Assembly (NCBI GenBank): GCA_017935625.1
Contig: JAGBHC010000040.1
Span: 1-64,000, forward strand
Direction of reading: 5' to 3'
Length of the DNA: 64,000 nt
DNA from: Rikenellaceae bacterium
GTDB lineage: Bacteria; Bacteroidota; Bacteroidia; Bacteroidales; Rikenellaceae
A program made the position numbers and the translations under genes. Shown in pieces: positions 44,570 to 53,841 of this stretch (the first letter of the stretch is position 1; each line of letters opens with the position of its first letter). Under the pieces are notes generated by a model. It was not told the DNA's origin. It did no database searches and saw only the letters and a list, made by a program, of their open reading frames with translations.

Positions 44570-45133
44570 ATGGATATCGTAACCGACAGGCTGTCGCTGA
44601 GGCGTTTGCGCGAGAGCGACGCGGCGGATATGTATCGCTGGTGCCGCAATCCGGCTCTGGGCGACAATGCCGGATGGAAGCCGCATGCCTCGCCGGAAGA
44701 GTCGCTGGAGGTGCTCCGCACGGTGTTTCTGTGGCAGGAGAACGTGTGGGCCGTGGAGTTGCGCAGCGGCGGCGGGCTGATTGGGACGGTGGGCCTGGTC
44801 TGCGACCCGAAGCGCGATAACCCCGGGGCCCGGATGCTCGGCTATTGGCTCGCCGAACCCATGTGGGGCAGGGGGCTGATGGGCGAGGCGGTGGATGCGG
44901 TGCTCCGCCACGGCTTCTCGTCGCTTTCGCTGGCGCTCGTCTCGGCCTATTGCTATCCGTTCAACCTGCGCTCGCAGCGGCTGCTCGAACGCAGGGGCTT
45001 CATGCGCGAGGGGATGCTCCGTGCCGCCGGCATCACCTACGACGGGCGGTGTCTCGACGAACTTTGCTATGTGCTCGTGCGCGAGGAGTGGCAGGCCCGC
45101 TCTGGTAATCCCGCAGGGGCCCGGCCGCTTTGA
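44570..45133 (+). CDS. GNAT acetyltransferase, RimJ/RimL type
   Basis: Protein of 187 residues. TDRLSLRRLRESDAADMYRW is the RimJ/L N-terminus. GLIGTVGLVCDPKRDNPGAR, MLGYWLAEPMWGRGLMGEAV and NLRSQRLLERRGFMREGMLR give the acetyl-CoA fold, with the pyrophosphate loop degenerate as MWGRGLMGEA. The target (protein N-terminus or a small molecule) is unknown. It starts 6 nt after the cupin gene. Confidence 0.9.
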   Translation: MDIVTDRLSLRRLRESDAADMYRWCRNPALGDNAGWKPHASPEESLEVLRTVFLWQENVWAVELRSGGGLIGTVGLVCDPKRDNPGARMLGYWLAEPMWGRGLMGEAVDAVLRHGFSSLSLALVSAYCYPFNLRSQRLLERRGFMREGMLRAAGITYDGRCLDELCYVLVREEWQARSGNPAGARPL

Positions 45134-45473
45134 CCGTTCCGGTGACTTCCGGTTTTCTCTGATAGCTTCGACTTCCGACCGTTTCGATTGTTCCGGCGGC
45201 TTGGGCGATTCCGCCCGCCCTTCGTGTTCCTTTCTGCCCTTGTCGCTCTGTCGGGGCCGGTTGCGCTCCCTGTACCCTTTGTCTCCGTCGGTTCTGCGCA
45301 GTGACCTCCTTTGCCGTGCGGGCTGTCGGCCCTCTGTTTTGCGACGCATTGGCAATCCGTTGGGGGCGGGGGTTGCGGGGAAAGACTATTTTTCCTATTT
45401 TTGTGACTGCATCGGCCGGCTTGCGAAGCGGCATCGGCCGGTGCGGTTTGTCCGAAACTTTTAATCTTACGAT
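45134..45473. other. 340-nt intergenic spacer with promoter
   Basis: No gene or repeat is recognised in 45134-45370. At the right end TATTTTTG (45396-45403), with GTTG 20 nt upstream (45372-45375), forms a likely promoter for the S37-type peptidase, leaving a 5' leader of roughly 60 nt. Confidence 0.6.
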
Positions 45474-46775
45474 ATGAAACGAACCATGTCATTCTTACTG
45501 GTGCTGGCGGCGGCCCTTTTGCTGGGGATTCGGCCCGTGGAAGCACAGACGCCTCTGGCCGACAGGATTGCGGCCATCGACCGCGTAGAGGGGGTTACCG
45601 CACTCCCTTCGGAGGAGTTCAAGGAGAAATACGAACTCTTCATCGAACAGCCGCTCGACTGGCAACGGCCCGAAAAGGGGACTTTCCGTCACCGGGTGTT
45701 CGTGTCGCACGTCGGCTTCGACCGCCCCACCGTGGTGATAACCGAGGGGTACGGGGCCCGTTATGCGGCCAATCCGGCCTACCGCGAGGAGCTCTCCCGG
45801 CTGTTCGATGCCAACATGATATTCGTCGAGCACCGCTATTTCCTCGCTTCGATGCCCCAGCCGTGCGACTATGCCTATCTGACGGCGGAGAACTCGGCCT
45901 GCGACCTGCACGATATCGTGACGGAGTTCCGCAAGATTTATCCCGGCAAGTACATCGCCACGGGCATCAGCAAGGGCGGAACCACCACCATGCTCTACGC
46001 CACCTTCTTCCCCGACGACGTGGATATCTACGTTCCCTATGTGGGTCCTGTGAACCGGGCGCTGGAGGACGGACGCCACGAGAAGTTCCTGCGCGGGGTG
46101 GGTACCCCCGAACAGCGCAAGGCGGTGGAGGATTTCCAGCTGGAGGTGCTCAAACGCCGGGAGAGACTGATGCCTCTGTTCAGGGAGTTCTGCGAAAAGG
46201 CCGGTTACGAGTTCCGGGCTCCGATAGAGGAGATTTACGACTACTGCGTGCTGGAGTACTCCTTCTCGTTCTGGCAGTGGGGCAGCCCCGTGTCGTCGAT
46301 TCCGGCGCTGACGGCCTCCGATGCCGAGATTTTCGACCATTTCGTCAAGGCGGTCGGCCCCGACTATTTCGCCGTGGGCAGTCCCTCGCAGTCCTTCTAC
46401 ATTCAGGCGGCCCGCGAGCTGGGCTATTACGGCTACGATATCAAACCTTTCAAGGACTATCTGGCCATCAAGTCGAGCAAGGACTACCACCGTCGTCTGT
46501 TCCTGCCCGAACAGATGCGATACATGCGTTTCGACAGGACGCTCTGCCGGAAGATGTACAAATATCTGAAAAAGAGCGACCCGCGGATGATAATGATTTA
46601 CGGCGAGGTGGACCCCTGGACGGCTTCGGGCGCCTGGTGGGCCGCGACCCCCGAAAAGCGCAACATGAAAGCCTATGTGCAGCCGGGCGGTTCGCACCGC
46701 ACGCGCATCTCGACCCTGCCGGAGCCGATGCGCAGCGAGGTGGTGGAGACCATCGGAAAGTGGCTCGCAGAGTAG
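45474..46775 (+). CDS. Exported S37-type serine peptidase
   Basis: Protein of 433 residues with a signal peptide (about 1-24, ending VEAQ). Alpha/beta-hydrolase triad: Ser166 in GISKGGTT, Asp380 in YGEVDPWTASG and His408 in GGSHRTRIS. FEQPLDW-like text (LFIEQPLDWQRPEKGTF) and ITEGYGARYAANPAYREEL match the PS-10/peptidase S37 pattern first described as secreted aminopeptidases. A periplasmic aminopeptidase clearing short peptides is inferred. It is monocistronic and ends at a perfect palindrome. Confidence 0.88.
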   Translation: MKRTMSFLLVLAAALLLGIRPVEAQTPLADRIAAIDRVEGVTALPSEEFKEKYELFIEQPLDWQRPEKGTFRHRVFVSHVGFDRPTVVITEGYGARYAANPAYREELSRLFDANMIFVEHRYFLASMPQPCDYAYLTAENSACDLHDIVTEFRKIYPGKYIATGISKGGTTTMLYATFFPDDVDIYVPYVGPVNRALEDGRHEKFLRGVGTPEQRKAVEDFQLEVLKRRERLMPLFREFCEKAGYEFRAPIEEIYDYCVLEYSFSFWQWGSPVSSIPALTASDAEIFDHFVKAVGPDYFAVGSPSQSFYIQAARELGYYGYDIKPFKDYLAIKSSKDYHRRLFLPEQMRYMRFDRTLCRKMYKYLKKSDPRMIMIYGEVDPWTASGAWWAATPEKRNMKAYVQPGGSHRTRISTLPEPMRSEVVETIGKWLAE

Positions 46776-46824
46776 GATAGGAGCTGCGAGCGGAGGTCCG
46801 GAGTTGCTCTTCCGGACGGAAAAT

Positions 46825-46860
46825 GCAAGGCGCTGTCTACCGCGGTAGACAGCGCCTTGC
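46825..46860. terminator. Perfect 36-nt palindromic bidirectional terminator
   Basis: Positions 46825-46842 are the exact reverse complement of 46843-46860, with AAAA on the left and GTTT on the right. It sits between the convergent S37-type and PepSY-like genes. Confidence 0.85.
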
Positions 46861-46906
46861 GTTTCGATGGCCGGTGACCCGAGGGGAGGTTCCGGCTGTC
46901 GGAAGG

Positions 46907-47338
46907 CTATCTGATAGGGGTCATCCGGGAGTCGTATTTGACTTCGTGGCCGTTCGAGAGTTCGATTTCATAGCCTTTTTGGGAGCGTTCGATACCCCGG
47001 ATTACCTGTTTCGGGTAACGCTGTTCGATGTCGCTGCGTATCTTGACGGGAATGATTTCCGAGGGGACCGTGGCCCGGGTGCATTCGATGTCGGTCCAGT
47101 CGCCCTTGAGGTTGAAATCGATGGTGGTTCCGTTGGAGAACTTCACCTCGTAGGTCTTGTCGAAGGTGTCGCTGTCGTAGCGGATTTCGGCGATGCGGTC
47201 GTTCGGAAAATACTGGGTGATGAAGGTCTGCGCGCTTTGGGGCATATCGGAAAAGTCGATTCGCCGTTCGCCCGTCGCCGCCCAGATGGGGGCGTCGTTG
47301 AGCAGGAAAAAAGAGAGGAGCAGGAATAATGTTTTCAT
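46907..47338 (-). CDS. PepSY-like (DUF2874) exported protein
   Basis: Protein of 143 residues with a signal peptide (MKTLFLLLSFFLLNDAPIWA). Two PepSY-like repeats follow: MPQSAQTFITQYFPNDRIAEI to FSNGTTIDFNLKGDWTDIEC, then VPVKI-like IRSDIEQRYPKQVIRGIERS to ELSNGHEVKYDS. This is the DUF2874 pattern of Bacteroidales periplasmic proteins of unknown function, possibly inhibitors or chaperones. Probably a single-gene unit. Confidence 0.82.
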   Translation of the reverse strand: MKTLFLLLSFFLLNDAPIWAATGERRIDFSDMPQSAQTFITQYFPNDRIAEIRYDSDTFDKTYEVKFSNGTTIDFNLKGDWTDIECTRATVPSEIIPVKIRSDIEQRYPKQVIRGIERSQKGYEIELSNGHEVKYDSRMTPIR

Positions 47339-47460
47339 AGTCGTGGTGGTTTAATGTTCCGGGTCGTCACAACTGCAAAATCCCTGCCGCACCGTTGTCT
47401 GCCGTAGAAAGTCGGAATCTGCGGCCGAGGCCGGCGACGAGTGCCGGCCTCGACCGCCGG

Positions 47461-47544
47461 GTCGGTGTTCGGGGTCGGTGTTCGGGGTCGGTGTTCGGGG
47501 TCGGTGTTCGGGGGCGGTTGTCCGGGGGCGGTTGTCCGGGCGGA
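47461..47544. repeat. 14-bp tandem repeat, six units
   Basis: Four perfect copies of GTCGGTGTTCGGGG (47461-47516) are followed by two variant copies of GCGGTTGTCCGGGG (47517-47544). The array lies 43 nt past the stop of the last RND pump gene. Confidence 0.95.
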
Positions 47545-47587
47545 ACTTATCCGGCGGCACTGCCACCACCGCCGGGGAGAGCGGGAG

Positions 47588-50500
47588 CTATCGTCGTCCG
47601 GCGGGCAGGAAAATCGGCAGGTAGACGACCAGCGCGATGAGCGAGAACAACGTGCCGCCGATGGCTCCTATCGCGAAAGCGAACCAAAAGACCTCTTTCG
47701 GCCCGTCGTAGAGGAAGGGGATGAGTCCCAGTACGGTGGAAACGACCGTCAGCAGAATGGGGATTATCTTGTGGTTGAAGGCCCGCAGGTAGAGCGAGAG
47801 TCCGGAGCGGGAACAGTCGGAGGCGAGCGAGTTCATCTCGTTGATGATGTAGATGCCCGCATTTACGACGATGCCGCACAGCATGACGAACGCGGCGAAT
47901 CCTCCCTGGTCGAACTGGAATTTGAACAGTCCGAAGATAAGAAACTCCCCGATGAAGGAAATCGGTATCATGAAGATGATGACCAGCGGCTTGACCAGCG
48001 ATTCGAAAATGATGGCGCAGATGACGTAGATGACGGCGATGACGACCAGCAGCATGAGCACCTGCTGTATCTTCTCCTTTTCGGTCCACTCATAGGATTC
48101 GTGTCCGGCCTTGTAGCCTATGGGCAGAATCTCGTTGTTGAATATGTCGATGTATTTTTTGGAGAGTTTGCTGGAGAGTTCGTAGGAGCCGACGAAGTCG
48201 TATCCCACGCTCAGCGAATAGGACTGGTTCTGTTTCTTGATGGTGATTCCCGACCGGCTTTTGGAGATGCTGCCCACGTCCGAGAGCTTGGTGTTCACCG
48301 AGTCGATGGCCACCTGGCTGTTGAGGATGTGCCACAGGTCGAAAGCGTCCTTGGACGACGACTCCAGGCGTATGCGTTCGGTGCGTCCGTTCAGGAAGAG
48401 GGTTCCCAGCGAGGAGGAGTAGAGCTGGTGCTGGAGGAAGTCGAAGTAGTCCGACACGTGGAGTCCCACGGAGGCGATTTTTTCGCGGTTGTAGTCGATG
48501 AAGTATTCGTTGTGGCGCGTGCCGTAATCGTTGCTGACGATTTCGGGGGCGGAGACGCGCTTGTTGGTGGCGAGCGAGTCGGCGAGCTGTTCGGCGTAGC
48601 GGAGCAATGCGTCGTAGTTGTATCCCGAGAGCGAGATGCGGTTGGACTTGTAGCCTCCGTAGACGTTGTTGTTGAAATAGTTCTGGTCGATGCCGTAGAC
48701 GCGCCAGGTCGCGCCGCCGAAGTTGGTGGCGCTGGCGATGATGTTCTGTTTGAGCATCACGGGGAAGGCCGTGTTTTCGTACTCGGGTTTGAAGGTGACG
48801 GTGATGGTCGCGTTGTCGTAGGAGGTGATGCGGGTCTGGAACATCTCTATTTCGTCGAACTGGCTGATGTAGTTCTCCATGCTGCGTATCACGTCGTTGA
48901 GCTGGTGGATGGTGCAGCCTTCGGGCATGGCGGCCGAGATGGAGAGCCGGGCTTTCTGCGGTTCGCGGTAGTAGTTCGACGAGTTGATGGACTTGGAGAA
49001 GAGACGGAACGAGCCGCCCAGCGCCTTCTCTATCCACGATTTGTTGTCCTGATAGAGGTTGCTGCCGAAGGTCTTGTTGTAGATTTTGCTCCACCGGGTC
49101 TCCTCCTGACCTTTGGGCACGGAGATTTTGGAGGGCAGCAGGAAAAGGGGAATGCCGAATCCCAGCACGGCCAGTGTGACGTAAATCCATCGGTGGCGGC
49201 GGCTCCATTGCAGGTAGCGCATGTAGATGCGGTTGGAGCGGACGATGCGCCGCTTGCTGCGCATCTTGTGGACCGCGATGCCGCGTCGCAGGGGCAGCTT
49301 GTCGAGCAGCGCCGGGATGAACATCCGGGCGATGGCCAGCGAAACGGCCAGGTTGATGATGATGACCAGTGCGAAGTCGGTGAGGTTCTGCTTCAGGGTG
49401 TCGGGCAGCAGGAAGATGATGGCGAGTGCGCCGATGGTGGTGAGCAGGGCGCCGAGAATGGAGGTGAAGACGCGCTTGTCGCGATAGTAGCTGTAGTGGT
49501 CCACCATGATGATGGAGGTGTCGATGATGAGTCCCAGCGACACGGTGATGCCGGCCAGCGAGTAGAGGTGTATGTCGAGATTGAAGATGTTGTAGAAGAG
49601 AATGCCCACCAGAATGTTCACCATCAGCGTGGTGGCGATGATGAGCAGGTATCTGAAGCTGCGGCTGACCGCCAGCACGAAGGCCAGCAGGATGACGAAG
49701 CAGAGGGCGGTGCGGAAGAATATCTTGTTGAGCTCTTCGCGCACGTAGGTGGAGGCGTCGTAGGAGAGCTGGGCCGAGATTTCGTCGGGGAAGGCCTGTC
49801 TCAGCCGCTCCATTTCGCTCTTTACGGCGTTGGTCACGGTCAGCAGGTTGGTGTGCTTCTCGGCATAGACGTCGAGGGTGATGGTGTTCAGTCCGTTGAG
49901 GCGGAAATAGCGGGTGGGCTTGGCCTCCTGGTAGCGGGCGGTGACCAGGTCGCGCATGTAGAATATCTTGCCGTTCTTGCCGGTGATGACGATATCGTCG
50001 AATACGGGGGAGTAGCTGTTGCGTATTTTGAGCAGAATCCGCTCCTGGGTGCCGTCCTCGTGCTCCTCGACGCTCATGCCGATGGTCGTGCCTGAGAAGT
50101 GGGTGGTGAAGGCCGAGGCTATCTGTTTGGCGTCGATGCCGGCGATGCGGGCCTTGTCGGCGTCGAACGTGAGGACCCATTCGTAGGGCGTGGCACCCGA
50201 CAGGGTCACCTTATCGACTCCGTTGATTTGGGCCAGGTGGGTGATTATGTGGGTGTTGATGTAGTTTTCGATGCGGTCGGCGGGCAGGCTCGAATTGATG
50301 GTGTAGTTCAGCACGGAGCTTTCCGTCTCGCCCGACGTGGAGAGCGACAGGGAGGGGTAGCTCACTCCGTCGGGCAGCTTGGGATAGATGTTGCGAATCT
50401 GCGAGGCTATCTCGAAGCGGGCCACGTCCATCTCGGTCCGGGGCTTGAATTCGATGCTGATGCTTCCGCTGCCTTTGGTGGTGGTGGACGAGATGGAGTT

Positions 50501-50740
50501 CACGCCGGTTATCGAGGCGAGGGCGCCTTCGATTTTGGAGGTGACCTCCTGTTCGATGATGCGGGCCGAAGCCTCGGGCCAGGAGAAGCTCACCGAGATG
50601 TTGGTTTGGCTTTTGGTGGGCGTATACTGCACGTTGAGCAGCGGAACCGTAGCCAGTCCGATGACTATCAGTACCGCCATGATGAGCAGTACGGAGAATG
50701 ACGAGAGTCGGAAGGTGCTGTATATCTTGTTTTTTTCCAT
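47588..50740 (-). CDS. RND efflux permease, second subunit-like paralogue
   Basis: Inner-membrane RND permease of 1050 residues, proton-driven, twelve predicted helices with two large periplasmic loops. The N-terminus, STFRLSSFSVLLIMAVLIVI, and SVSFSWPEASARIIEQEVTS are family features. The helix-4 position reads GLIIDTSIIMVDHYSYYRD, keeping one acidic residue. VMLCGIVVNAGIYIINEMN is the helix-10 equivalent. It is more divergent than the first permease. Its ATG overlaps the preceding stop by one base (TAATG), implying coupled translation and perhaps a mixed trimer. Confidence 0.93.
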   Translation of the reverse strand: MEKNKIYSTFRLSSFSVLLIMAVLIVIGLATVPLLNVQYTPTKSQTNISVSFSWPEASARIIEQEVTSKIEGALASITGVNSISSTTTKGSGSISIEFKPRTEMDVARFEIASQIRNIYPKLPDGVSYPSLSLSTSGETESSVLNYTINSSLPADRIENYINTHIITHLAQINGVDKVTLSGATPYEWVLTFDADKARIAGIDAKQIASAFTTHFSGTTIGMSVEEHEDGTQERILLKIRNSYSPVFDDIVITGKNGKIFYMRDLVTARYQEAKPTRYFRLNGLNTITLDVYAEKHTNLLTVTNAVKSEMERLRQAFPDEISAQLSYDASTYVREELNKIFFRTALCFVILLAFVLAVSRSFRYLLIIATTLMVNILVGILFYNIFNLDIHLYSLAGITVSLGLIIDTSIIMVDHYSYYRDKRVFTSILGALLTTIGALAIIFLLPDTLKQNLTDFALVIIINLAVSLAIARMFIPALLDKLPLRRGIAVHKMRSKRRIVRSNRIYMRYLQWSRRHRWIYVTLAVLGFGIPLFLLPSKISVPKGQEETRWSKIYNKTFGSNLYQDNKSWIEKALGGSFRLFSKSINSSNYYREPQKARLSISAAMPEGCTIHQLNDVIRSMENYISQFDEIEMFQTRITSYDNATITVTFKPEYENTAFPVMLKQNIIASATNFGGATWRVYGIDQNYFNNNVYGGYKSNRISLSGYNYDALLRYAEQLADSLATNKRVSAPEIVSNDYGTRHNEYFIDYNREKIASVGLHVSDYFDFLQHQLYSSSLGTLFLNGRTERIRLESSSKDAFDLWHILNSQVAIDSVNTKLSDVGSISKSRSGITIKKQNQSYSLSVGYDFVGSYELSSKLSKKYIDIFNNEILPIGYKAGHESYEWTEKEKIQQVLMLLVVIAVIYVICAIIFESLVKPLVIIFMIPISFIGEFLIFGLFKFQFDQGGFAAFVMLCGIVVNAGIYIINEMNSLASDCSRSGLSLYLRAFNHKIIPILLTVVSTVLGLIPFLYDGPKEVFWFAFAIGAIGGTLFSLIALVVYLPIFLPAGRR

Positions 50741-53700
50741 TATCCTCTGCGCCTTCTGGGTTTATATATCTCGTAGTAGGCCAGCGGGATGAAGAACACG
50801 CTCACCAGCGTGCCGATTATCATGCCGCCGATGATGGCCATCGACAGGGGGTACTGGAGGTCGGAGCCCATATCGCCGCGCACCAGGAAGGGGGCGATGG
50901 CCAGGATGGTGGTCAGCGAGGTCATGATGATGGGCTTGAGACGCTTCTGGCCCGCCTCCACGATGGCGTGGATGAGCGAGCGTCCCTGCCGGCGCAGCAC
51001 GTTGATGGTGTCGATTTTGAGAATCGAGTCGTTGATTACGATACCGCACATGACCACGATGCCGATGAGCGACATCAGGTTGAGGCTGACGCCGAACACC
51101 CACAGCACCAGCAGTGCGCCGAACAGGTCGGTGATGATTTCGGAGAGGATAATCATCGGCTGGACGAGCGACTCGAACTGCGAGGCGAGGATGAAGTAGA
51201 GCAGCAGCACCGAGATGACGAGCACGATGACCAGCTCCTTTATCATTTCGCGGTTCGAGAAGTAGGTGCCGCTGAAGCTCACCTCGAAGTCGTCGTTTTC
51301 CGAGGCGGCCTGCTTGATGAGGCGTATCGCCTGCGGAATGTCCCGGTCCTGCAAATCGAGGTTGAGCGGATAGTAGTTGCCCTCCACGCCCGAGACGATG
51401 CTCTTCAGGTCGCGGTCGCGGGTCTGTATCATGAAGTCGCTGACCGGAATTTCGGCCTCGCCCGTTTTGACGAACGTATCTTTGAGAATCTGTTCGATGC
51501 CGCTGGCATTGCTGCCCACGATGACCGGCAGGGAGTTCTGTCCCTGGACTATCGAGAAGAGAACGTTTTCGTTCAGGGCGTTCTTCAGCAGGCTCACCAG
51601 CTGGTTGTAGGAGATGCCGTAGAGGGCCATCATCTCGGGTTTGGCGACGTAGAGCACGTGCTCCTGCCAGACCACGGGCTGTATCTCCACGTCCGGCATG
51701 CGGGTGTTGATGGTCTCCAGAATGCGGTTCAGCGACGAGGGGTCGGGGGCTTCGCCGTTGGTGGGGCGCAGGCGCGCCACCAGTTTGGCGTCCTTGTCGG
51801 CGAATATCATGTCGAAGATGTTGCCCGAGGGTTCGAAGCTCCAGACGATGTCGTCGTAGTGGCTGCTCAGGTAGTTGCTTATCGATTCCTGTACGCGCTC
51901 CACCGTTTCGCCCTCCCGGACCTTGATGTATGCCACGGTCTCGGCGATGCTGTTTTCGTCGGTGTGGGCGAGCAGGAATTTCTGCACGCCGGCCATCACC
52001 GTGCTGTGTTCCACCCGGCCGCCGACGGCGGCGAGCATGGCCTCCGTGCGGCGGGCGTTCTCTTCGGCGGTGATGCGGTCGTTCCAGTCGATATCGACGA
52101 GCATGTCGGTGTAGGTCATGGCCGGGAGTTTCTCTTTGGCGATGACCGAGAACATCACGCCGATGCCCAGCAGCGAGACCGTGAAGATGCCCCACATGAC
52201 GCCGCGGTGGCGGAAGAACCAGGTGAGGATGCGTTCGTAGCCGTTCATCATGCGGTCGAACGAGATTTTTTCGAGCAGTTTGCTGGGGACGATGCGTCCG
52301 GCCTTCCTGTACCACAGCCAGTAGTAGACGGGAATGAGGGTCACCGTGACGACGAACGACGAGAAGAGGGTGATGGTGACGGCCATCGCCTGGTCGTAGA
52401 AGAGGGCTCCCGAAATGCCGCTCAGGAAGATGAGCGGGATGAACACCGAGCAGGTGGTCAGTATCGAACTGAGCATCGGCGTGAAGACCTCCCGGGTGCC
52501 CTGCACCACGGCGTTGCGCAGCGTGTCGCCGTGTTTCCAGCGGAAGGTGATGTTGTCGATGACGATAATCGAGTTATCGACCATCATGCCGATTCCCAGC
52601 ACCAGACCCGAAAGCGAGATGATGTTGATGGACAGGCCGATGATGTGGAACAGCAGCACCGAGAGTATCAGGGCGCTGGGGATGGTTATCACCACCAGGA
52701 CGGGCGACTTGAAGTCCTGCATGAAGAAGAAGATTATCACGCAGGCCAGGATTCCGCCCACGATGATATTCTGAATCAGGTTGTTGATGGAGTAGTCCAG
52801 CAGTTCGGTCTGGTCGCGGGTGAGGGTGAACTCGATATTGGGATAGTCCTTGTGGAAGCTCTCCATGAGTTCGTCGAGTCCGGCTTTGAGCGCCGACATT
52901 TTGGCGTCGGCCTGCTTGATGACGGCCAGCGTGACGGCGTCCCGGCCGTTGGAGTGTATCAGGCCGTTGCGCTTGCGGGGATGCTCCACCACGCGGGCCA
53001 GGTCCCGCAGCTGGTAGACTCGTCCTTCGATGTTGAGATAGATGTTCTCGATGTCGCTTTTGCTGCTGGCGAAAGATTGGAAGCGGACGTTGTACTGGTA
53101 TTCGCCGTCGCGTATGGTGAGGTTTCCCAGGCGGATGTTGGCGTTGTGGATGGCCTGCTCCAGGGTGGAGTAGTCGATGCCCATCTGGCGTATTTTGATG
53201 TCGTCGGGGATTACCAGCAGCTCCATGTCCACGGTGCCGCTGATATCGACCATCGCCACCTGGGGGAGCTGTTCGATGCGTTTGGAGATGACCTGTCCGG
53301 CGAATCCGCTCAGTTCGGCGAACCGTTCGGAGACGGGGAACAGGGGGTCGGTCTGCACGAAGCGCTCGCTGTCCTTGACCGACAGGTCGATGTAGAAGGC
53401 GGGGATGTCCGTTGCGCTCGCCTTGATGACTTTGGGGCGGTCGATGGTGGAGGGGAGTCCGGACATGGCCCGGTCTATCTTCTCATTGACCTCGATGAAT
53501 ATGTAGTCGATGTTGGAGCCCTGCTCGAAAGAGAGCCGTATGACGGCGCTTCCCTCTTTGGTTTCGGAGCGGAAGTCGGTCAGGTGAGCCACCTGCACCA
53601 GCTGGGGGCGCAGCCGCTGCACGACCGATTCGTCGAGTTCGCGGGCCGAGATGCCCGAACCCGAAATCTGCACCGTCACATAGGGCGCGTCGATGTCGGG

Positions 53701-53805
53701 TACCAGCGAGATGGGCAGCAGGCGTGCCGAGGCGATACCCAGTATTATCACCACTATCAGCGACATGGAGACCGCGATGGGTCTGTCAAGGAGTTTGTTG
53801 AGCAT
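50740..53805 (-). CDS. RND efflux permease, first subunit
   Basis: Inner-membrane RND transporter of 1021 residues. The N-terminus LLDRPIAVSMSLIVVIILGI is typical. GSGISARELDESVVQRLRPQ is a porter-domain start. The proton-relay helix reads LGIGMMVDNSIIVIDNITFR, and the helix-10 region is GIVVMCGIVINDSILKIDT. VDN rather than VDD groups it with the non-HAE1 type common in Bacteroidetes. It is followed in overlap by a second permease and preceded by adaptor and TolC-like genes, so a complete tripartite pump is present. Confidence 0.95.
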   Translation of the reverse strand: MLNKLLDRPIAVSMSLIVVIILGIASARLLPISLVPDIDAPYVTVQISGSGISARELDESVVQRLRPQLVQVAHLTDFRSETKEGSAVIRLSFEQGSNIDYIFIEVNEKIDRAMSGLPSTIDRPKVIKASATDIPAFYIDLSVKDSERFVQTDPLFPVSERFAELSGFAGQVISKRIEQLPQVAMVDISGTVDMELLVIPDDIKIRQMGIDYSTLEQAIHNANIRLGNLTIRDGEYQYNVRFQSFASSKSDIENIYLNIEGRVYQLRDLARVVEHPRKRNGLIHSNGRDAVTLAVIKQADAKMSALKAGLDELMESFHKDYPNIEFTLTRDQTELLDYSINNLIQNIIVGGILACVIIFFFMQDFKSPVLVVITIPSALILSVLLFHIIGLSINIISLSGLVLGIGMMVDNSIIVIDNITFRWKHGDTLRNAVVQGTREVFTPMLSSILTTCSVFIPLIFLSGISGALFYDQAMAVTITLFSSFVVTVTLIPVYYWLWYRKAGRIVPSKLLEKISFDRMMNGYERILTWFFRHRGVMWGIFTVSLLGIGVMFSVIAKEKLPAMTYTDMLVDIDWNDRITAEENARRTEAMLAAVGGRVEHSTVMAGVQKFLLAHTDENSIAETVAYIKVREGETVERVQESISNYLSSHYDDIVWSFEPSGNIFDMIFADKDAKLVARLRPTNGEAPDPSSLNRILETINTRMPDVEIQPVVWQEHVLYVAKPEMMALYGISYNQLVSLLKNALNENVLFSIVQGQNSLPVIVGSNASGIEQILKDTFVKTGEAEIPVSDFMIQTRDRDLKSIVSGVEGNYYPLNLDLQDRDIPQAIRLIKQAASENDDFEVSFSGTYFSNREMIKELVIVLVISVLLLYFILASQFESLVQPMIILSEIITDLFGALLVLWVFGVSLNLMSLIGIVVMCGIVINDSILKIDTINVLRRQGRSLIHAIVEAGQKRLKPIIMTSLTTILAIAPFLVRGDMGSDLQYPLSMAIIGGMIIGTLVSVFFIPLAYYEIYKPRRRRG

Positions 53806-53841
53806 GGGGTGCGTCGGTTTTTGGGAGTGGGTGTTGCGGAG

